This document shows positions 36,746 to 45,200 of a stretch of DNA of 55,262 nucleotides, one piece after another; position 1 is the first letter of the stretch; each line of letters begins with the position of its first letter. This DNA is from Collinsella sp. TF08-11AT (lineage in GTDB: Bacteria > Actinomycetota > Coriobacteriia > Coriobacteriales > Coriobacteriaceae). The position numbers and the translations under genes are program-made. The notes below the pieces were generated by a model that ran no database searches, had not been told where the DNA came from, and worked only from the letters and a program-made list of their open reading frames with translations. The stretch is taken from NCBI RefSeq assembly GCF_003437035.1, contig NZ_QSRL01000014.1, forward strand, positions 429-55,690. Reading direction: 5' to 3'.

Positions 36746-38572
36746 ATGGCAAAGGGATCAAAAAAGGAAGGCGGCGGTATCGGCGAGCTGCTTGCATATG
36801 CCGGCGACCGTAAATTCCTAACATATTTGGGTATGGCCCTCTCGGCGTTCTCGCAGCTGCTGAGCTTTGGCCCGTACGTGTGCATTTGGCTTGTCGCGCG
36901 CGATCTGATCGCCGTGGCACCTAACTGGAGCGAGGCCACCGACATCGCGATGTATGGTTGGTGGGCCGTCGGTTTTGCCCTGGTGAGCATCGTGATTTAT
37001 TTCGTGGGGCTCATGTGCACACACCTATCCGCGTTTCGTTGCGCGTCCAATATCCGCAAGGCTACGAGCGAGCACCTGCTTAAGCTGCCGCTTGGCTACT
37101 TTGACACACACGCCACCGGTGAGCTGCGCCGTATCGTAGACGGATGCGCCGCCTCCACCGAGACCCTGCTCGCGCACATGCTACCCGATATCGCCGGCGC
37201 CACCGCCATGGTCGCAGGTCTGCTCGTGCTGCTTTTCGCCCTCGATTGGCGCTTGGGCGTGGCATGCCTTATCTCGGTCGCCGTTTCGCTTGGCGCCATG
37301 GCCACCATGATGAGCGGCAAGGGCGCCGAGTTCATGAAGGCCTACATGGGCGCGCTGGTCAAGATGAACAAGACCGGTACCGAATACGTACGCGGCATTC
37401 CCGTGGTCAAGGTGTTTCAGCAGACGGTCTATTCCTTTAAGGCGTTCCACGACGCGATCGCCGAATACGCCGACATGGCACAAAGCTATGCGGGCACGTT
37501 TTGCCGAGGTCCGCAGGTACTCAACCTTACCGCGCTCAATGGTCTTGTGACATTCCTGTTGCCCGTGGCGTTGCTGTTGGCGCCGGGAGAGACGGACTTC
37601 GCGCATTTTATGGCCAACTTCACGTTTTACGCGATATTTTCGGCCGTGGTACCGACGGCCATGACCAAGCTCATGTTTGTGGGCGAGGCCTCTCAGATGA
37701 GTGCCGATTCGCTGGCTCGCATTCGAAGCGTCATGGATTCCAAGCGGCTCTCCGTGCCCGCGCAACCCAAGCACCCTGCCGGCGGCGACGTGCGATTTGA
37801 GGACGTGAGCTTTACGTACGAGGGTGCCGAAGCACCTGCCGTCGATCATGTGAGCTTTAGCGTTCCCGCAGGCAGCACCCTTGCGTTGGTTGGTCCCTCG
37901 GGCGGCGGTAAGTCAACCTGCGCAAGCCTGATCCCGCGTTTTTGGGATGTTTCCTCGGGTCGCGTGCTTGTGGGCGGCGTAGACGTTCGCGACATGGATC
38001 CGCATGAGCTCATGGGCCAGGTCGCCTTTGTGTTTCAGACCAACCAGCTGTTCCGCCAAACACTTGCCGATAACGTGCGCGCTTCCAAGCCTGGGGCCAC
38101 TGACGACGAAGTGCGCGCGGCCCTCTCCGCGGCCCAGTGCGACGATATCGTGGCCAAGCTCCCGCAGGGCATCGACACCATGCTCGGCGCCGGCGGGGCG
38201 TACCTTTCGGGCGGTGAGGTCCAGCGCGTGTCGCTCGCCCGCGCAATTCTTAAGGACGCGCCCATCGTGGTGCTCGACGAGGCCACAGCCTTTGCCGACC
38301 CCGAGAACGAGGCGCTCATCCAGCGTGCCTTTAGCAAGCTGGCGGCGGGTCGCACAGTCATTATGATCGCGCACCGGCTTTCGACCGTGGTGGGGGCCGA
38401 CAAGATCGTGGTGCTCAACCAAGGTAGCGTGCAGGAGACTGGCACCCATGCCGAGCTGCTGTCCCAAAACGGCCTGTACGCCAAGATGTGGGCCGAATAC
38501 GAACAGGCCGCGAGCTGGAAGATCACTGCTGCGGCCGCTGATGTCGCCGCCGCGAAGGGAGGCGAGGCCTAA
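36746..38572 (+). CDS. ABC transporter ATP-binding/permease, YbtP/IrtA-like
   Basis: A 608-residue fused membrane-ATPase half transporter: six helices in residues 20-310, then Walker A VGPSGGGKST (about 382), signature YLSGGEVQRVSLA, Walker B IVVLDEATAFADPENE (about 507) and IAHRLSTV. The FADPENE continuation after Walker B is characteristic of the siderophore-associated exporter-fold ABC proteins (YbtP/YbtQ, IrtAB), several of which act as importers. It is paired with the next gene with no gap (stop and start adjacent). The ATG at 36746 has GAAAGGA before it; the much longer frame upstream runs antisense through the regulator. A role in iron or metallophore traffic is inferred from the family and the divergent AraC regulator. 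Confidence 0.9.
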   Translation: MAKGSKKEGGGIGELLAYAGDRKFLTYLGMALSAFSQLLSFGPYVCIWLVARDLIAVAPNWSEATDIAMYGWWAVGFALVSIVIYFVGLMCTHLSAFRCASNIRKATSEHLLKLPLGYFDTHATGELRRIVDGCAASTETLLAHMLPDIAGATAMVAGLLVLLFALDWRLGVACLISVAVSLGAMATMMSGKGAEFMKAYMGALVKMNKTGTEYVRGIPVVKVFQQTVYSFKAFHDAIAEYADMAQSYAGTFCRGPQVLNLTALNGLVTFLLPVALLLAPGETDFAHFMANFTFYAIFSAVVPTAMTKLMFVGEASQMSADSLARIRSVMDSKRLSVPAQPKHPAGGDVRFEDVSFTYEGAEAPAVDHVSFSVPAGSTLALVGPSGGGKSTCASLIPRFWDVSSGRVLVGGVDVRDMDPHELMGQVAFVFQTNQLFRQTLADNVRASKPGATDDEVRAALSAAQCDDIVAKLPQGIDTMLGAGGAYLSGGEVQRVSLARAILKDAPIVVLDEATAFADPENEALIQRAFSKLAAGRTVIMIAHRLSTVVGADKIVVLNQGSVQETGTHAELLSQNGLYAKMWAEYEQAASWKITAAAADVAAAKGGEA

Positions 38573-40330
38573 ATGTTCGCCTCATTCCAAAAGAAGTATT
38601 TCCTATCCGATAAAGGCATCGCCGGCGTTAGGCGCGGCATTTTCTGGACCACGCTCACCAATCTCATCACTATGGCCGGCATGGGCTTTTTGTTCCTGGT
38701 CATGGGCGGTTTTGTCGAACATCTCGCCAGCGGGGCTGACCTGCCGGATGCCCTGCCGATTGTGGGCGGCCTCCTGGTCTTTTTCGTGTTGCTCTTTGCC
38801 TCTAACTGGCAGCAGTATTACTACACCTACTGCATCTTTTACGAGGAGTGCGGCAAGCAGCGTATGGAGATCGCCGAGCGCTTGCGCAAGCTGTCGCTGT
38901 CGTTTTTTGGCCGTCGTGATCTGGCCGATTTAACCGAGACCATCATGGGCGACGTCCAGGCCATGGAGCACGCCTACAGCCACGTGCTGGGAGAGCTTTG
39001 GGGTGCCATCATCGCAAGCGCCATTGTGTTCGTGGCGTCGCTGTTCTTTTGCTGGCAGCTGGCGATCGCGGCGTTTTGGAGCGTGCCCGTGGCCTTTGCC
39101 GTGCTGTATCTGACACGCGGCCCCATGACCCCGGTGTTCGACCATGTGCGCGCCGAGAAGGTCAAGGTTACCGAGGCGATCCAGGAGACGCTCGACTGCG
39201 TGTGCGAGATCCGCGCCACCAACCAGGAGGCTCATTATCTTGAGGGGCTCAACGCCGTGATCGATGCCGAGGAGCGCGAGACCACCAAAGGCGAGCTCGC
39301 CAATGGGCTTTTGGTCAACTCCGCCTTTGCCATCCTGCGCCTGGGGATTGCCACCACGTTGGTCACGGGCGCTGCGATGGTCGCCTCCGGCCAGGTCGAC
39401 TTTTTGGTGATGTTTGCCTTCCTGCTTATGGTGAGCCGCATCTATGCGCCCTTTGATCAGGCGCTGATGCTGATGTCCGAGCTGTTTGCCGCCGAGTCGT
39501 CGGCCAAGCGCATGCGTTCCATCATGGAAGAGCCCGTGGCGCGGGGCAGCGAGCAGTTTGAGCCCGTAGGCCACGATGTGGTGTTCGATCACGTGGCATT
39601 TGGCTATGGTGCGGGCGAGGACGGCCGCGCCGGCGAGAAAGTTCTTACCGATGTGAGCTTTACCGCCAAGGAAGGCGAGGTCACGGCACTGGTCGGTCCT
39701 TCGGGCTCCGGTAAGTCCACGGTGAGCCGCCTGGCCGCGCGCTTTTGGGATGCCACTGCGGGCACGGTCACCGTGGGCGGCGTGGATGTTGCGAGCGTGG
39801 ATCCCGAGGTGCTGCTGCGCGACTACGCCATTGTGTTCCAAGACGTGCTGCTCTTTGACGACACGGTGATGGGAAACATCCGTCTTGGTCGTCGCGATGC
39901 CACCGATGAGGAAGTGCTTGCTGCCGCGCGTGCCGCCAACTGCGACGAGTTTGTGAGCCGCATGCCGCAGGGCTATGACACTATGATCGGCGAGAACGGC
40001 TCCAAGCTGTCCGGCGGTGAGCGCCAGCGCATCTCTATCGCCCGTGCGCTGCTCAAAGACGCGCCTATCGTGCTGTTGGACGAGGCGACGGCGAGCTTGG
40101 ATGTGGAGAACGAGACCGTGGTTCAGCAGGCGCTCTCCCGTCTGCTTGCGGGTAAGACGGTTATCGTTATTGCCCACCGTATGCGTACGGTGGAAAATGC
40201 CGACAAAATCGTTGTACTCAAGGATGGTGTGGTTGCCGAGCAGGGCACTCCGGCGCAGCTCAAGGCGGCAGGTGGAGAATTCGCCCGCATGGTGGCGCTG
40301 CAAAAGGAAGCAGCTACCTGGCAGTTGTAA
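38573..40330 (+). CDS. ABC transporter ATP-binding/permease, YbtQ/IrtB-like partner
   Basis: A 585-residue half transporter with six membrane helices (about 20-300) and a complete NBD: Walker A VGPSGSGKST (about 375), signature KLSGGERQRISIA (about 479), Walker B IVLLDEATASLDVENE (about 499) and IAHRMRTVENAD. Both ATP sites of the pair look competent, unlike the heterodimer at 6206-9926. The start codon immediately follows the stop of its partner; GGGAGGCGAGG lies upstream. It should form a heterodimer with the preceding product. Function as in the preceding gene. Confidence 0.9.
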   Translation: MFASFQKKYFLSDKGIAGVRRGIFWTTLTNLITMAGMGFLFLVMGGFVEHLASGADLPDALPIVGGLLVFFVLLFASNWQQYYYTYCIFYEECGKQRMEIAERLRKLSLSFFGRRDLADLTETIMGDVQAMEHAYSHVLGELWGAIIASAIVFVASLFFCWQLAIAAFWSVPVAFAVLYLTRGPMTPVFDHVRAEKVKVTEAIQETLDCVCEIRATNQEAHYLEGLNAVIDAEERETTKGELANGLLVNSAFAILRLGIATTLVTGAAMVASGQVDFLVMFAFLLMVSRIYAPFDQALMLMSELFAAESSAKRMRSIMEEPVARGSEQFEPVGHDVVFDHVAFGYGAGEDGRAGEKVLTDVSFTAKEGEVTALVGPSGSGKSTVSRLAARFWDATAGTVTVGGVDVASVDPEVLLRDYAIVFQDVLLFDDTVMGNIRLGRRDATDEEVLAAARAANCDEFVSRMPQGYDTMIGENGSKLSGGERQRISIARALLKDAPIVLLDEATASLDVENETVVQQALSRLLAGKTVIVIAHRMRTVENADKIVVLKDGVVAEQGTPAQLKAAGGEFARMVALQKEAATWQL

Positions 40331-40397
40331 GAAGGGGCAAAGGGACAGTCCCTTTCTCACATTGACAATCGGTTACTCCGCATCGTTAATTTTCAAA

Positions 40398-40417
40398 AGG
40401 TTAGCCATGGCTGACCT
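40398..40417 (+). promoter_or_regulatory. palindromic DtxR/IdeR-like metal-regulator box
   Basis: AGGTTAGCC-ATGGCTGACCT is a near-perfect palindrome (one mismatched pair). Its half-sites AGGTTAG/CTgACCT are those of DtxR/IdeR iron boxes, although the centre is wider than the classical 19-bp box. It lies 108 bases before the metal ATPase unit. An AAAGGGAC-A-GTCCCTTT hairpin at 40339-40355 separates it from the ABC genes. Confidence 0.45.
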
Positions 40418-40525
40418 AGATAGTTAGATAAAATTGAGATATTTCAAAAGCGTGCTCGAGCAAACTTGTTTACTCGGGTGCTGAAGCACCATGCCGCGTC
40501 CAATGCGGCAAAAGGGAGAAGCAAC

Positions 40526-40771
40526 ATGAAAAAGTCGACGTTTAACACCCTGCTTGTTGGTGGCGGTTTTCTGCTTGGCACGGCCGGCATCAAGCTGCTT
40601 ACCAGCGCTCCGGTCAAGAATGCCTGCGTGCAGGGTATCGCGTGCGGCATGCGCATCAAGAACGGCTACCAGGACATGGTCGAGCAGGCCAAGGCTAATG
40701 TCGACGACATGGTTGCCGAGGCTGCTTACATCACCCAGAGCGAGGCCGCTGCTGACGAGGCAGCCGAGTAA
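40526..40771 (+). CDS. DUF6110-like small protein paired with a P-type ATPase
   Basis: An 81-residue protein: N-terminal membrane helix FNTLLVGGGFLLGTAGIKLL, then TSAPVKNACVQGIACGMRIK and an acidic helical tail (QAKANVDDMVAEAAYITQSE). The G(x)LLGTxGIKLLTS signature and position directly ahead of a metal P-type ATPase match the small DUF6110-type proteins of Firmicutes and Coriobacteriia. Their function is unknown; an accessory or chaperone-like role for the pump is a guess from context. Two cysteines (in KNACVQGIACG) could bind metal. The ATG at 40526 has AAAGGGAG before it; 18 bases separate it from the ATPase. Confidence 0.75.
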   Translation: MKKSTFNTLLVGGGFLLGTAGIKLLTSAPVKNACVQGIACGMRIKNGYQDMVEQAKANVDDMVAEAAYITQSEAAADEAAE

Positions 40772-40789
40772 CGCTCCCAGGTACAAACT

Positions 40790-42865
40790 ATGAGATTCTC
40801 GATTATCAGCGAGATCCCCGGCAGGACCCGTCTTCAGTTGGCGGGTCCTGTGCCAGAGAGCGATCTCGATGCGCTTCTTAAGCTCAGCGGCGACATCGAC
40901 GGCGTGCGCAAGGTGCGCGTCTACGGCCGTATTGGCCAGATGGCGCTCGAATACGACGAGCCGCACCGCGATGCCGTGCTGGCCGCCGTCGGTGCGCTCG
41001 ACGCTCAGGCCATTGCCGACGCAAAGACGGGTTACGTGATGCAGCTCGAGCCACGCAAGCACAAGCTCGTCATGGATCTTGCCACACTTATCGGCGCCCA
41101 CTATGCGCGCCGATGGTTTTTGCCCACGCCCCTGCGTGCGGTGTTTGTCGTGGCCGGTTACATGACCTTTTTGCGCGCCGCCCTCCGTGAGCTCGCGCAG
41201 CCGCGCCTGACCGTTCCCGTGCTCGACGCTTCGGCCATCGGCATTTCGTTCGTCAAACGTGATGTCGACACCGCAGGCCAGACGATGTTCCTGCTCAACG
41301 TGGGCGAGCTGCTCGAGGACTACACCCGCGCCATGAGCGAAAACGAGCTCATCAACTCGCTGCTCGACGTACCCGATAAGGCACAAAAAGTGGTCGGCGA
41401 CATCGAGGTAAGCGTTGCCGCCACCGAGCTTGAGTCTGGCGATCTGGTCGCCGTGCGCACTGGCATGTCCATTTGCATCGACGGTGTTGTCGAGCAGGGG
41501 AGCGCTATGGTCAACCAGGCGACCCTGACCGGCGAGCCGCTGGCCGTCGAGCGCAGCGTGGGCGACGACGTGTTCGCCGGTACCGTCGTGGAAGACGGCA
41601 ACATCTTGGTGCGCGTGCGCGCCAATACGGCCCAGACCAAGCTCCGCTCGATCGTCTCGCTCGTGCAGGCGGCCGACTCGCTCAAGTCCGAGGGCCAGTC
41701 GCATATGGAAGACCTCGCCAACAAGATCGTCCCGTGGAACTTTCTGCTTGCGGGCTTGGTTGCGTTCACCACGCGAAGCCTCATCAAGACCTCGGCGGCG
41801 CTGATGGTCGACTACTCGTGCGCACTCAAGCTCACGGGTTCCGTCGCCGTCATGACTGCCATGAGCGACGCTGCCAAGATGGGTGTTATGGTCAAGGGCG
41901 CGAAGTATTTTGAGTCGTTTGCCAAGGCCGACACCATTGTGTTTGATAAGACCGGCACGCTGACCGAGGCACAGCCGCGCCTGGCTTGCGTGCTTACCAC
42001 CGATGGCTGGAGTGAGGACGAGATTCTGCGCCTTTCCGCTTGCCTGGAGGAGCATTTTCCGCATCCGGTGGCGCGTGCCGTGGTCAATGCGGCACGTGAG
42101 CGCGGACTCGAGCACCGCGAGCGCCATGCTGCCGTCGAGTACATCGTGGCGCACGGTATCGCTTCGTCCATTGAAGAGCGTCGCGCCATCATCGGTTCCG
42201 CGCACTTTGTATTCGAGGACGAGGGTGCGCAGCTTGAGTCCGACATTAAGGAGCAAATCGAGTCCCAGATGCAGGGCTTGTCGCCGCTGTACCTGGCGGT
42301 CGACGGCACGGTCGTTGGCGTGCTCGGTATCGAGGACCCGCTCAAACCCGGCGTGCGCGAGGCCATCGCCGACCTGCATGCGCTGGGCGTCAAGCATGTC
42401 GTTATGCTCACGGGCGATTCCGAGCGCACGGCCGAGCGTATTGCGCGAGAGGCAGGAGTCGACGAGTTTAAGGCCGAGCTGCTGCCCGAGGACAAGTACG
42501 CGTATGTAGAGCGCATTAAGGGCGAGGGGCGCCACGTTGCCATGGTGGGCGACGGCGTTAACGATTCGCCGGCACTCGGTTTGGCTGACGTGGGCCTGGC
42601 GATGGGTGGCGGAAGCGACATTGCCAAGGAGGTCGCCGACATCATCCTGACCGACACGGATCTCGCCGCGATCGTACGCCTGCGCCGTATGAGTCAGGGT
42701 CTCATCGACCGTCTGACAAGCTCGTATTCCAAGGTAATGCTCACCAACTCGGCGCTGCTGGCGCTCGGCATTACCGGCACGATTACGCCGCAGACGTCGT
42801 CGCTGCTGCACAATGGCTCGACGATTGCCTACAGCCTGAGCAACGCGAAGGCTTACCTGCATTAG
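40790..42865 (+). CDS. heavy-metal (P1B-type) translocating ATPase with SC motif
   Basis: A 691-residue P-type ATPase. The N-terminus (1-70) resembles a degenerate HMA fold (EIPGRTRLQL ... GVRKVRVYGRIGQMALEY) without the CxxC metal pair. Motifs: TLTGEPL (actuator TGE), membrane metal site VDYSCALKLT (about 342) in place of CPC, phosphorylation DKTGTLTE (Asp386), LEEHFPHPVARAV with the HP of P1B pumps, MLTGDSERTA and GDGVNDSPAL. The Ser-Cys site lacking the usual proline points to a transition metal other than Cu+, perhaps Mn or Fe, which would fit the DtxR-like box upstream. Metal specificity is inference. The start codon has only a weak ribosome binding site and may be coupled to the small partner gene. 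Confidence 0.92.
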   Translation: MRFSIISEIPGRTRLQLAGPVPESDLDALLKLSGDIDGVRKVRVYGRIGQMALEYDEPHRDAVLAAVGALDAQAIADAKTGYVMQLEPRKHKLVMDLATLIGAHYARRWFLPTPLRAVFVVAGYMTFLRAALRELAQPRLTVPVLDASAIGISFVKRDVDTAGQTMFLLNVGELLEDYTRAMSENELINSLLDVPDKAQKVVGDIEVSVAATELESGDLVAVRTGMSICIDGVVEQGSAMVNQATLTGEPLAVERSVGDDVFAGTVVEDGNILVRVRANTAQTKLRSIVSLVQAADSLKSEGQSHMEDLANKIVPWNFLLAGLVAFTTRSLIKTSAALMVDYSCALKLTGSVAVMTAMSDAAKMGVMVKGAKYFESFAKADTIVFDKTGTLTEAQPRLACVLTTDGWSEDEILRLSACLEEHFPHPVARAVVNAARERGLEHRERHAAVEYIVAHGIASSIEERRAIIGSAHFVFEDEGAQLESDIKEQIESQMQGLSPLYLAVDGTVVGVLGIEDPLKPGVREAIADLHALGVKHVVMLTGDSERTAERIAREAGVDEFKAELLPEDKYAYVERIKGEGRHVAMVGDGVNDSPALGLADVGLAMGGGSDIAKEVADIILTDTDLAAIVRLRRMSQGLIDRLTSSYSKVMLTNSALLALGITGTITPQTSSLLHNGSTIAYSLSNAKAYLH

Positions 42866-42889
42866 CAGACGTGTTCGCCCACGTTATCT

Positions 42890-42935
42890 GGCCTGCGCCC
42901 AGACGGCATCGGTGTCGTCCGGGCGCAGGCCTTTT
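42890..42935 (+). terminator. terminator of the P-type ATPase unit, overlapping a PIN gene start
   Basis: GGCCTGCGCCC and its complement (11 bp) enclose a 20-base loop, followed by TTTT. The TTG start of the next gene uses the last bases of this T-run. Confidence 0.85.
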
Positions 42936-43428
42936 GCGTTTGGATGCCAACGTATGGGTTGATTCGTTTTGCGTCGACCATGCCGAGTCGCTTGCCGCGC
43001 GTGCGTTTATTGGACAGGCGACGGAGACGGGGGCATTGCTGTTCTTTCCGGTGCATATCGTCAAGGACGTGCTGTACGTTGTCCAACACGAGCTGAAGCG
43101 AAGCGTTCTTGCCAGTGGGGGAGCGCTCGACGAGGCATCTGCCCGTGCAATTGGCGATGCGGCGCCGGCGTTTGTTCGGAACATGACCGAAAACGCCACG
43201 GCCGTGGGCGCAGATGCGTCGGACCTTTGGCTGGCCGACAAATACTTAGCGCTCCATCGCGATTACGAAGACAACTTGGTGCTCGCCGCGTGCAAGCGCG
43301 CGCAGGTCGATTACTTGGTAACTAACGATCGCAAGCCGCTCGAACATGCCGATCTTGCAGCAAAGACACCTCGTCAAATGATGCCGATTCTTGCTTTGGC
43401 CGAACGCGGCGGCGCGGCTATCGGTTGA
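42934..43428 (+). CDS. PIN-domain protein without visible antitoxin
   Basis: About 164 residues with a PIN nuclease layout: LRLDANVWVDSFC (first aspartate at the very N-terminus), acidic residues in DASDLWLADKYLALHRDYED, and QVDYLVTNDRKPLEH with the last aspartate. The start is a problem. PIN proteins normally begin just before the LDAN strand, which here means TTG 42934, inside the T-run of the ATPase terminator and with the would-be ribosome binding site in its stem. A GTG at 42871 is in frame but would encode a nonsense-like N-terminus across the hairpin. No antitoxin precedes it. It may be a toxin that lost its 5' region and partner, or be kept nearly silent by this arrangement. Confidence 0.65.
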   Translation: MRLDANVWVDSFCVDHAESLAARAFIGQATETGALLFFPVHIVKDVLYVVQHELKRSVLASGGALDEASARAIGDAAPAFVRNMTENATAVGADASDLWLADKYLALHRDYEDNLVLAACKRAQVDYLVTNDRKPLEHADLAAKTPRQMMPILALAERGGAAIG

Positions 43429-43486
43429 CACGAACTGTTTGCGGGCCTCTTGGACGACGATGCGCCAAGGGGCCCGCGTCTGCTAT

Positions 43487-43921
43487 TTACAAAAGCTCGG
43501 CCTTAATGGCGGGACTTTCTGCGAGCTGCTCGGCTGCCTTTTCGTCGGAGCTGTCGAGTGCTGCCAGGCTGCGGTAGACCCACTCGTTGACCTGGGTGTT
43601 CTTGACGCCTGCGGTCTGCATAAGGGCACCTACCTCGCGGATTGCTGCGAGCAGATCGGCTTTGGGACCCGCGAGCTCGACCTCGATGCCGTGGTAGGCG
43701 ACCACGCCGCGGTTCTCACTCACGTGGTCGATAAAGCCCTCGACGGTCTGAAGCTGCTGGGCGAGAGCTGCATCATCGTCAACGTCCAGCGCGACGAGTG
43801 CGTTCGATACCGTGAGGGCGGGATGTCCGCAGGGGACAAAGCCTTCGATGACATCCATAGCTTCGGTAATGGTTGAGCCCAGGCCTGCGAGGGCATTGAC
43901 GAGTTGCTGCTTGGTATCCAT
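43487..43921 (-). CDS. hypothetical protein, 144 aa
   Basis: A soluble, acidic, Ala/Leu-rich protein with an AAAGGACC ribosome binding site just ahead of its ATG. No family is recognised. The N-terminal half (KQQLVNALAGLGSTITEAMD, GFVPCGHPALTVSNALVALD) looks like an alpha/beta fold with a strand-turn rich in Asp; the C-terminal half is helical (ADLLAAIREVGALMQTAG, AALDSSDEKAAEQLAESP). No signal peptide, membrane segment or catalytic motif is visible. It is monocistronic and convergent with the PIN-domain gene. Codon use is normal for the neighbourhood, so it is probably a resident gene. Confidence 0.7.
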   Translation of the reverse strand: MDTKQQLVNALAGLGSTITEAMDVIEGFVPCGHPALTVSNALVALDVDDDAALAQQLQTVEGFIDHVSENRGVVAYHGIEVELAGPKADLLAAIREVGALMQTAGVKNTQVNEWVYRSLAALDSSDEKAAEQLAESPAIKAELL

Positions 43922-44158
43922 AACGGTCCTTTCGACGGGTCAATTTTGCTTGGCGAAAATATACGTGACGCGATCGGTAGCAAAAGTGTGAAGTGCGGCG
44001 CACATTGGGGTCTTCACAGCTCGTGCATAGAACAGCTGTCCGCTTTCAGAACGTGGTAAGATAACACTCCACAAGCGGGGCTCGCCCCGCATGTTCCTTG
44101 AAAAGTCGACGGGTGTTGGGTGCTCGTGCCCAATGCCATCCAGACTTTCCCAACATTC

Positions 44159-44522
44159 GGGGGCGACTGGTTTCGACGCGATAGCTCTGAGAGAGGAAGC
44201 AAGCCGAGGTCTCCTCGCCTCGTTAAACAGGGGTACCGTCAAATTGAATTGACAACAACTCTTCTTTTGAGCCTATGGCTCTCGCTGCTTAATTTATAGC
44301 GGCGCGTCAACCCGGTGATTTCCCCGACACCGGCGCGACGTCATTTTAGGGGAATGCTCCTGCGCACGTAATCGGTATGGCGCGGGCTAAGACCGAACCG
44401 GTTGGGACGCCGCGAGCGTGTCGCTGCGCGCAAAGCGTCCGAGACAAAACCAGCGACTGAGCTTGGAGATGCCAATCAGGGGGCTTTCGTGGACCGGAGT
44501 TCGATTCTCCGCGCCTCCACCA
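44159..44522 (+). ncRNA. ssrA: transfer-messenger RNA (tmRNA)
   Basis: Rescues stalled ribosomes. The 5' end GGGGGCGACTGGTTTCGACG pairs with the 3' end CGCCTCC-ACCA as an acceptor stem (one G-U), and GGTTCGATTC-like T-arm sequence (GAGTTCGATTCTC) precedes it. The tag reading frame ends with DNNSSFEPMALAA and TAA, the usual hydrophobic ALAA degron; the resume codon is not certain. Pseudoknot-type stems (AACCCGGTGATTTCCCCGACACCGG) follow. The length of 364 is normal. CCA is encoded. Confidence 0.95.
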
Positions 44523-44530
44523 TAAGTAAC

Positions 44531-44564
44531 AGGCAGGTAGATACTCATATCTACCTGCCTTTTT
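44531..44564 (+). terminator. terminator of ssrA
   Basis: AGGCAGGTAGATA and its complement (13 bp), four-base loop, then TTTTTA. Confidence 0.92.
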
Positions 44565-44577
44565 ATTTCTTGTCCGC

Positions 44578-44835
44578 ACCGCGGAGAATCGAACTCTGTG
44601 CAGGGCGCGGGCGTAAAGAAAACGCGTAAGCGTTTTTAGCCCGCGGGCGAGGACGCCGGCAGGCGGCCGAAGCCGGTGCGGATTTGCGAAGCAAATACGC
44701 GGATTCTCCGCGCAAAGCCCCAGCCAAAACAGATGTGCTGCCGACGGCATTTCTGCTGGCTGTGCCCCGCGCCGACAGATCCCCTTCATCCGCGGAGAAT
44801 CGAACTCTGTTTAGGGCGCGGACGTTAAGCAAACG
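44578..44835. repeat. two inverted tmRNA/tRNA 3'-end-like fragments, 211 bp apart
   Basis: About 47 bases at 44578-44624 and 44789-44835 are near-identical direct repeats. Each begins CGCGGAGAATCGAACTCTGT, the reverse complement of a T-arm/acceptor sequence as found at the tmRNA 3' end (GAGTTCGATTCTCCGCG), continuing AGGGCGCGG. A third shorter match, GCGGATTCTCCGCG, lies near 44699. Such scraps look like attachment-site leftovers of elements that integrated at ssrA. No gene is visible in 44565-44850. Confidence 0.6.
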
Positions 44836-44852
44836 CTACGGCAACGCAGGGT

Positions 44853-45130
44853 GGGACACGCTTTCCTAACGGCGGCCCAGGCGGAAAATCCATCCCGGAA
44901 TTCCGGCTCAGACTGGGGTGCAGTTTCCGGATGACGCCTCAAGCGGAAACTGCATCCCGGAATCTTCATTCGGAATGGGATGCAATTTCCAAATGAATGG
45001 CTAGCGGAAAGTATATCCCGGAATCCGCGCTCAGAACGGGACACGCTTTCCTAACGGCGGTCCAAGCGGAAAGTCCATCCCGGAATCCCGCCTCAAACTG
45101 GGACGCACTTTCCGCTTCACCTGCCGCCTC
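44853..45130. repeat. 62-bp palindromic tandem repeat, about 4.5 units
   Basis: Units begin near 44853, 44916, 44977, 45038 and 45100 (last one partial). Each contains GGGAYGCANTTTCC, a variable 15-base arm, then GCGGAAANTRCATCCCGGAAT, so every unit is itself an inverted repeat (GGGATGCA..TTTCC / GGAAA..TGCATCCC). Spacers between the arms vary between units while the arms are kept. It lies between tmRNA and the patatin gene, in a stretch with no open frame worth calling. Confidence 0.8.
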
Positions 45131-45200
45131 GAAAAACCTGCGCGCCCTCCATCCCAAAACTGGGTAGAAGAAGGCCAAAACGCAATCGCAGGAGGTCAAC

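Noticed and set aside
44346..44789. A 147-codon minus-strand frame across the tmRNA 3' half and its flank
   Set aside because: It is antisense to ssrA, and contains the WRRGESNSGP-type peptide commonly produced by misreading RNA gene ends. No ribosome binding site.
44853..45130. Possible CRISPR array in the tandem repeats after tmRNA
   Set aside because: Repeats are diverged, each unit is a full palindrome of about 62 bp, spacers are not unique 30-mers of even size, and no cas gene is present.
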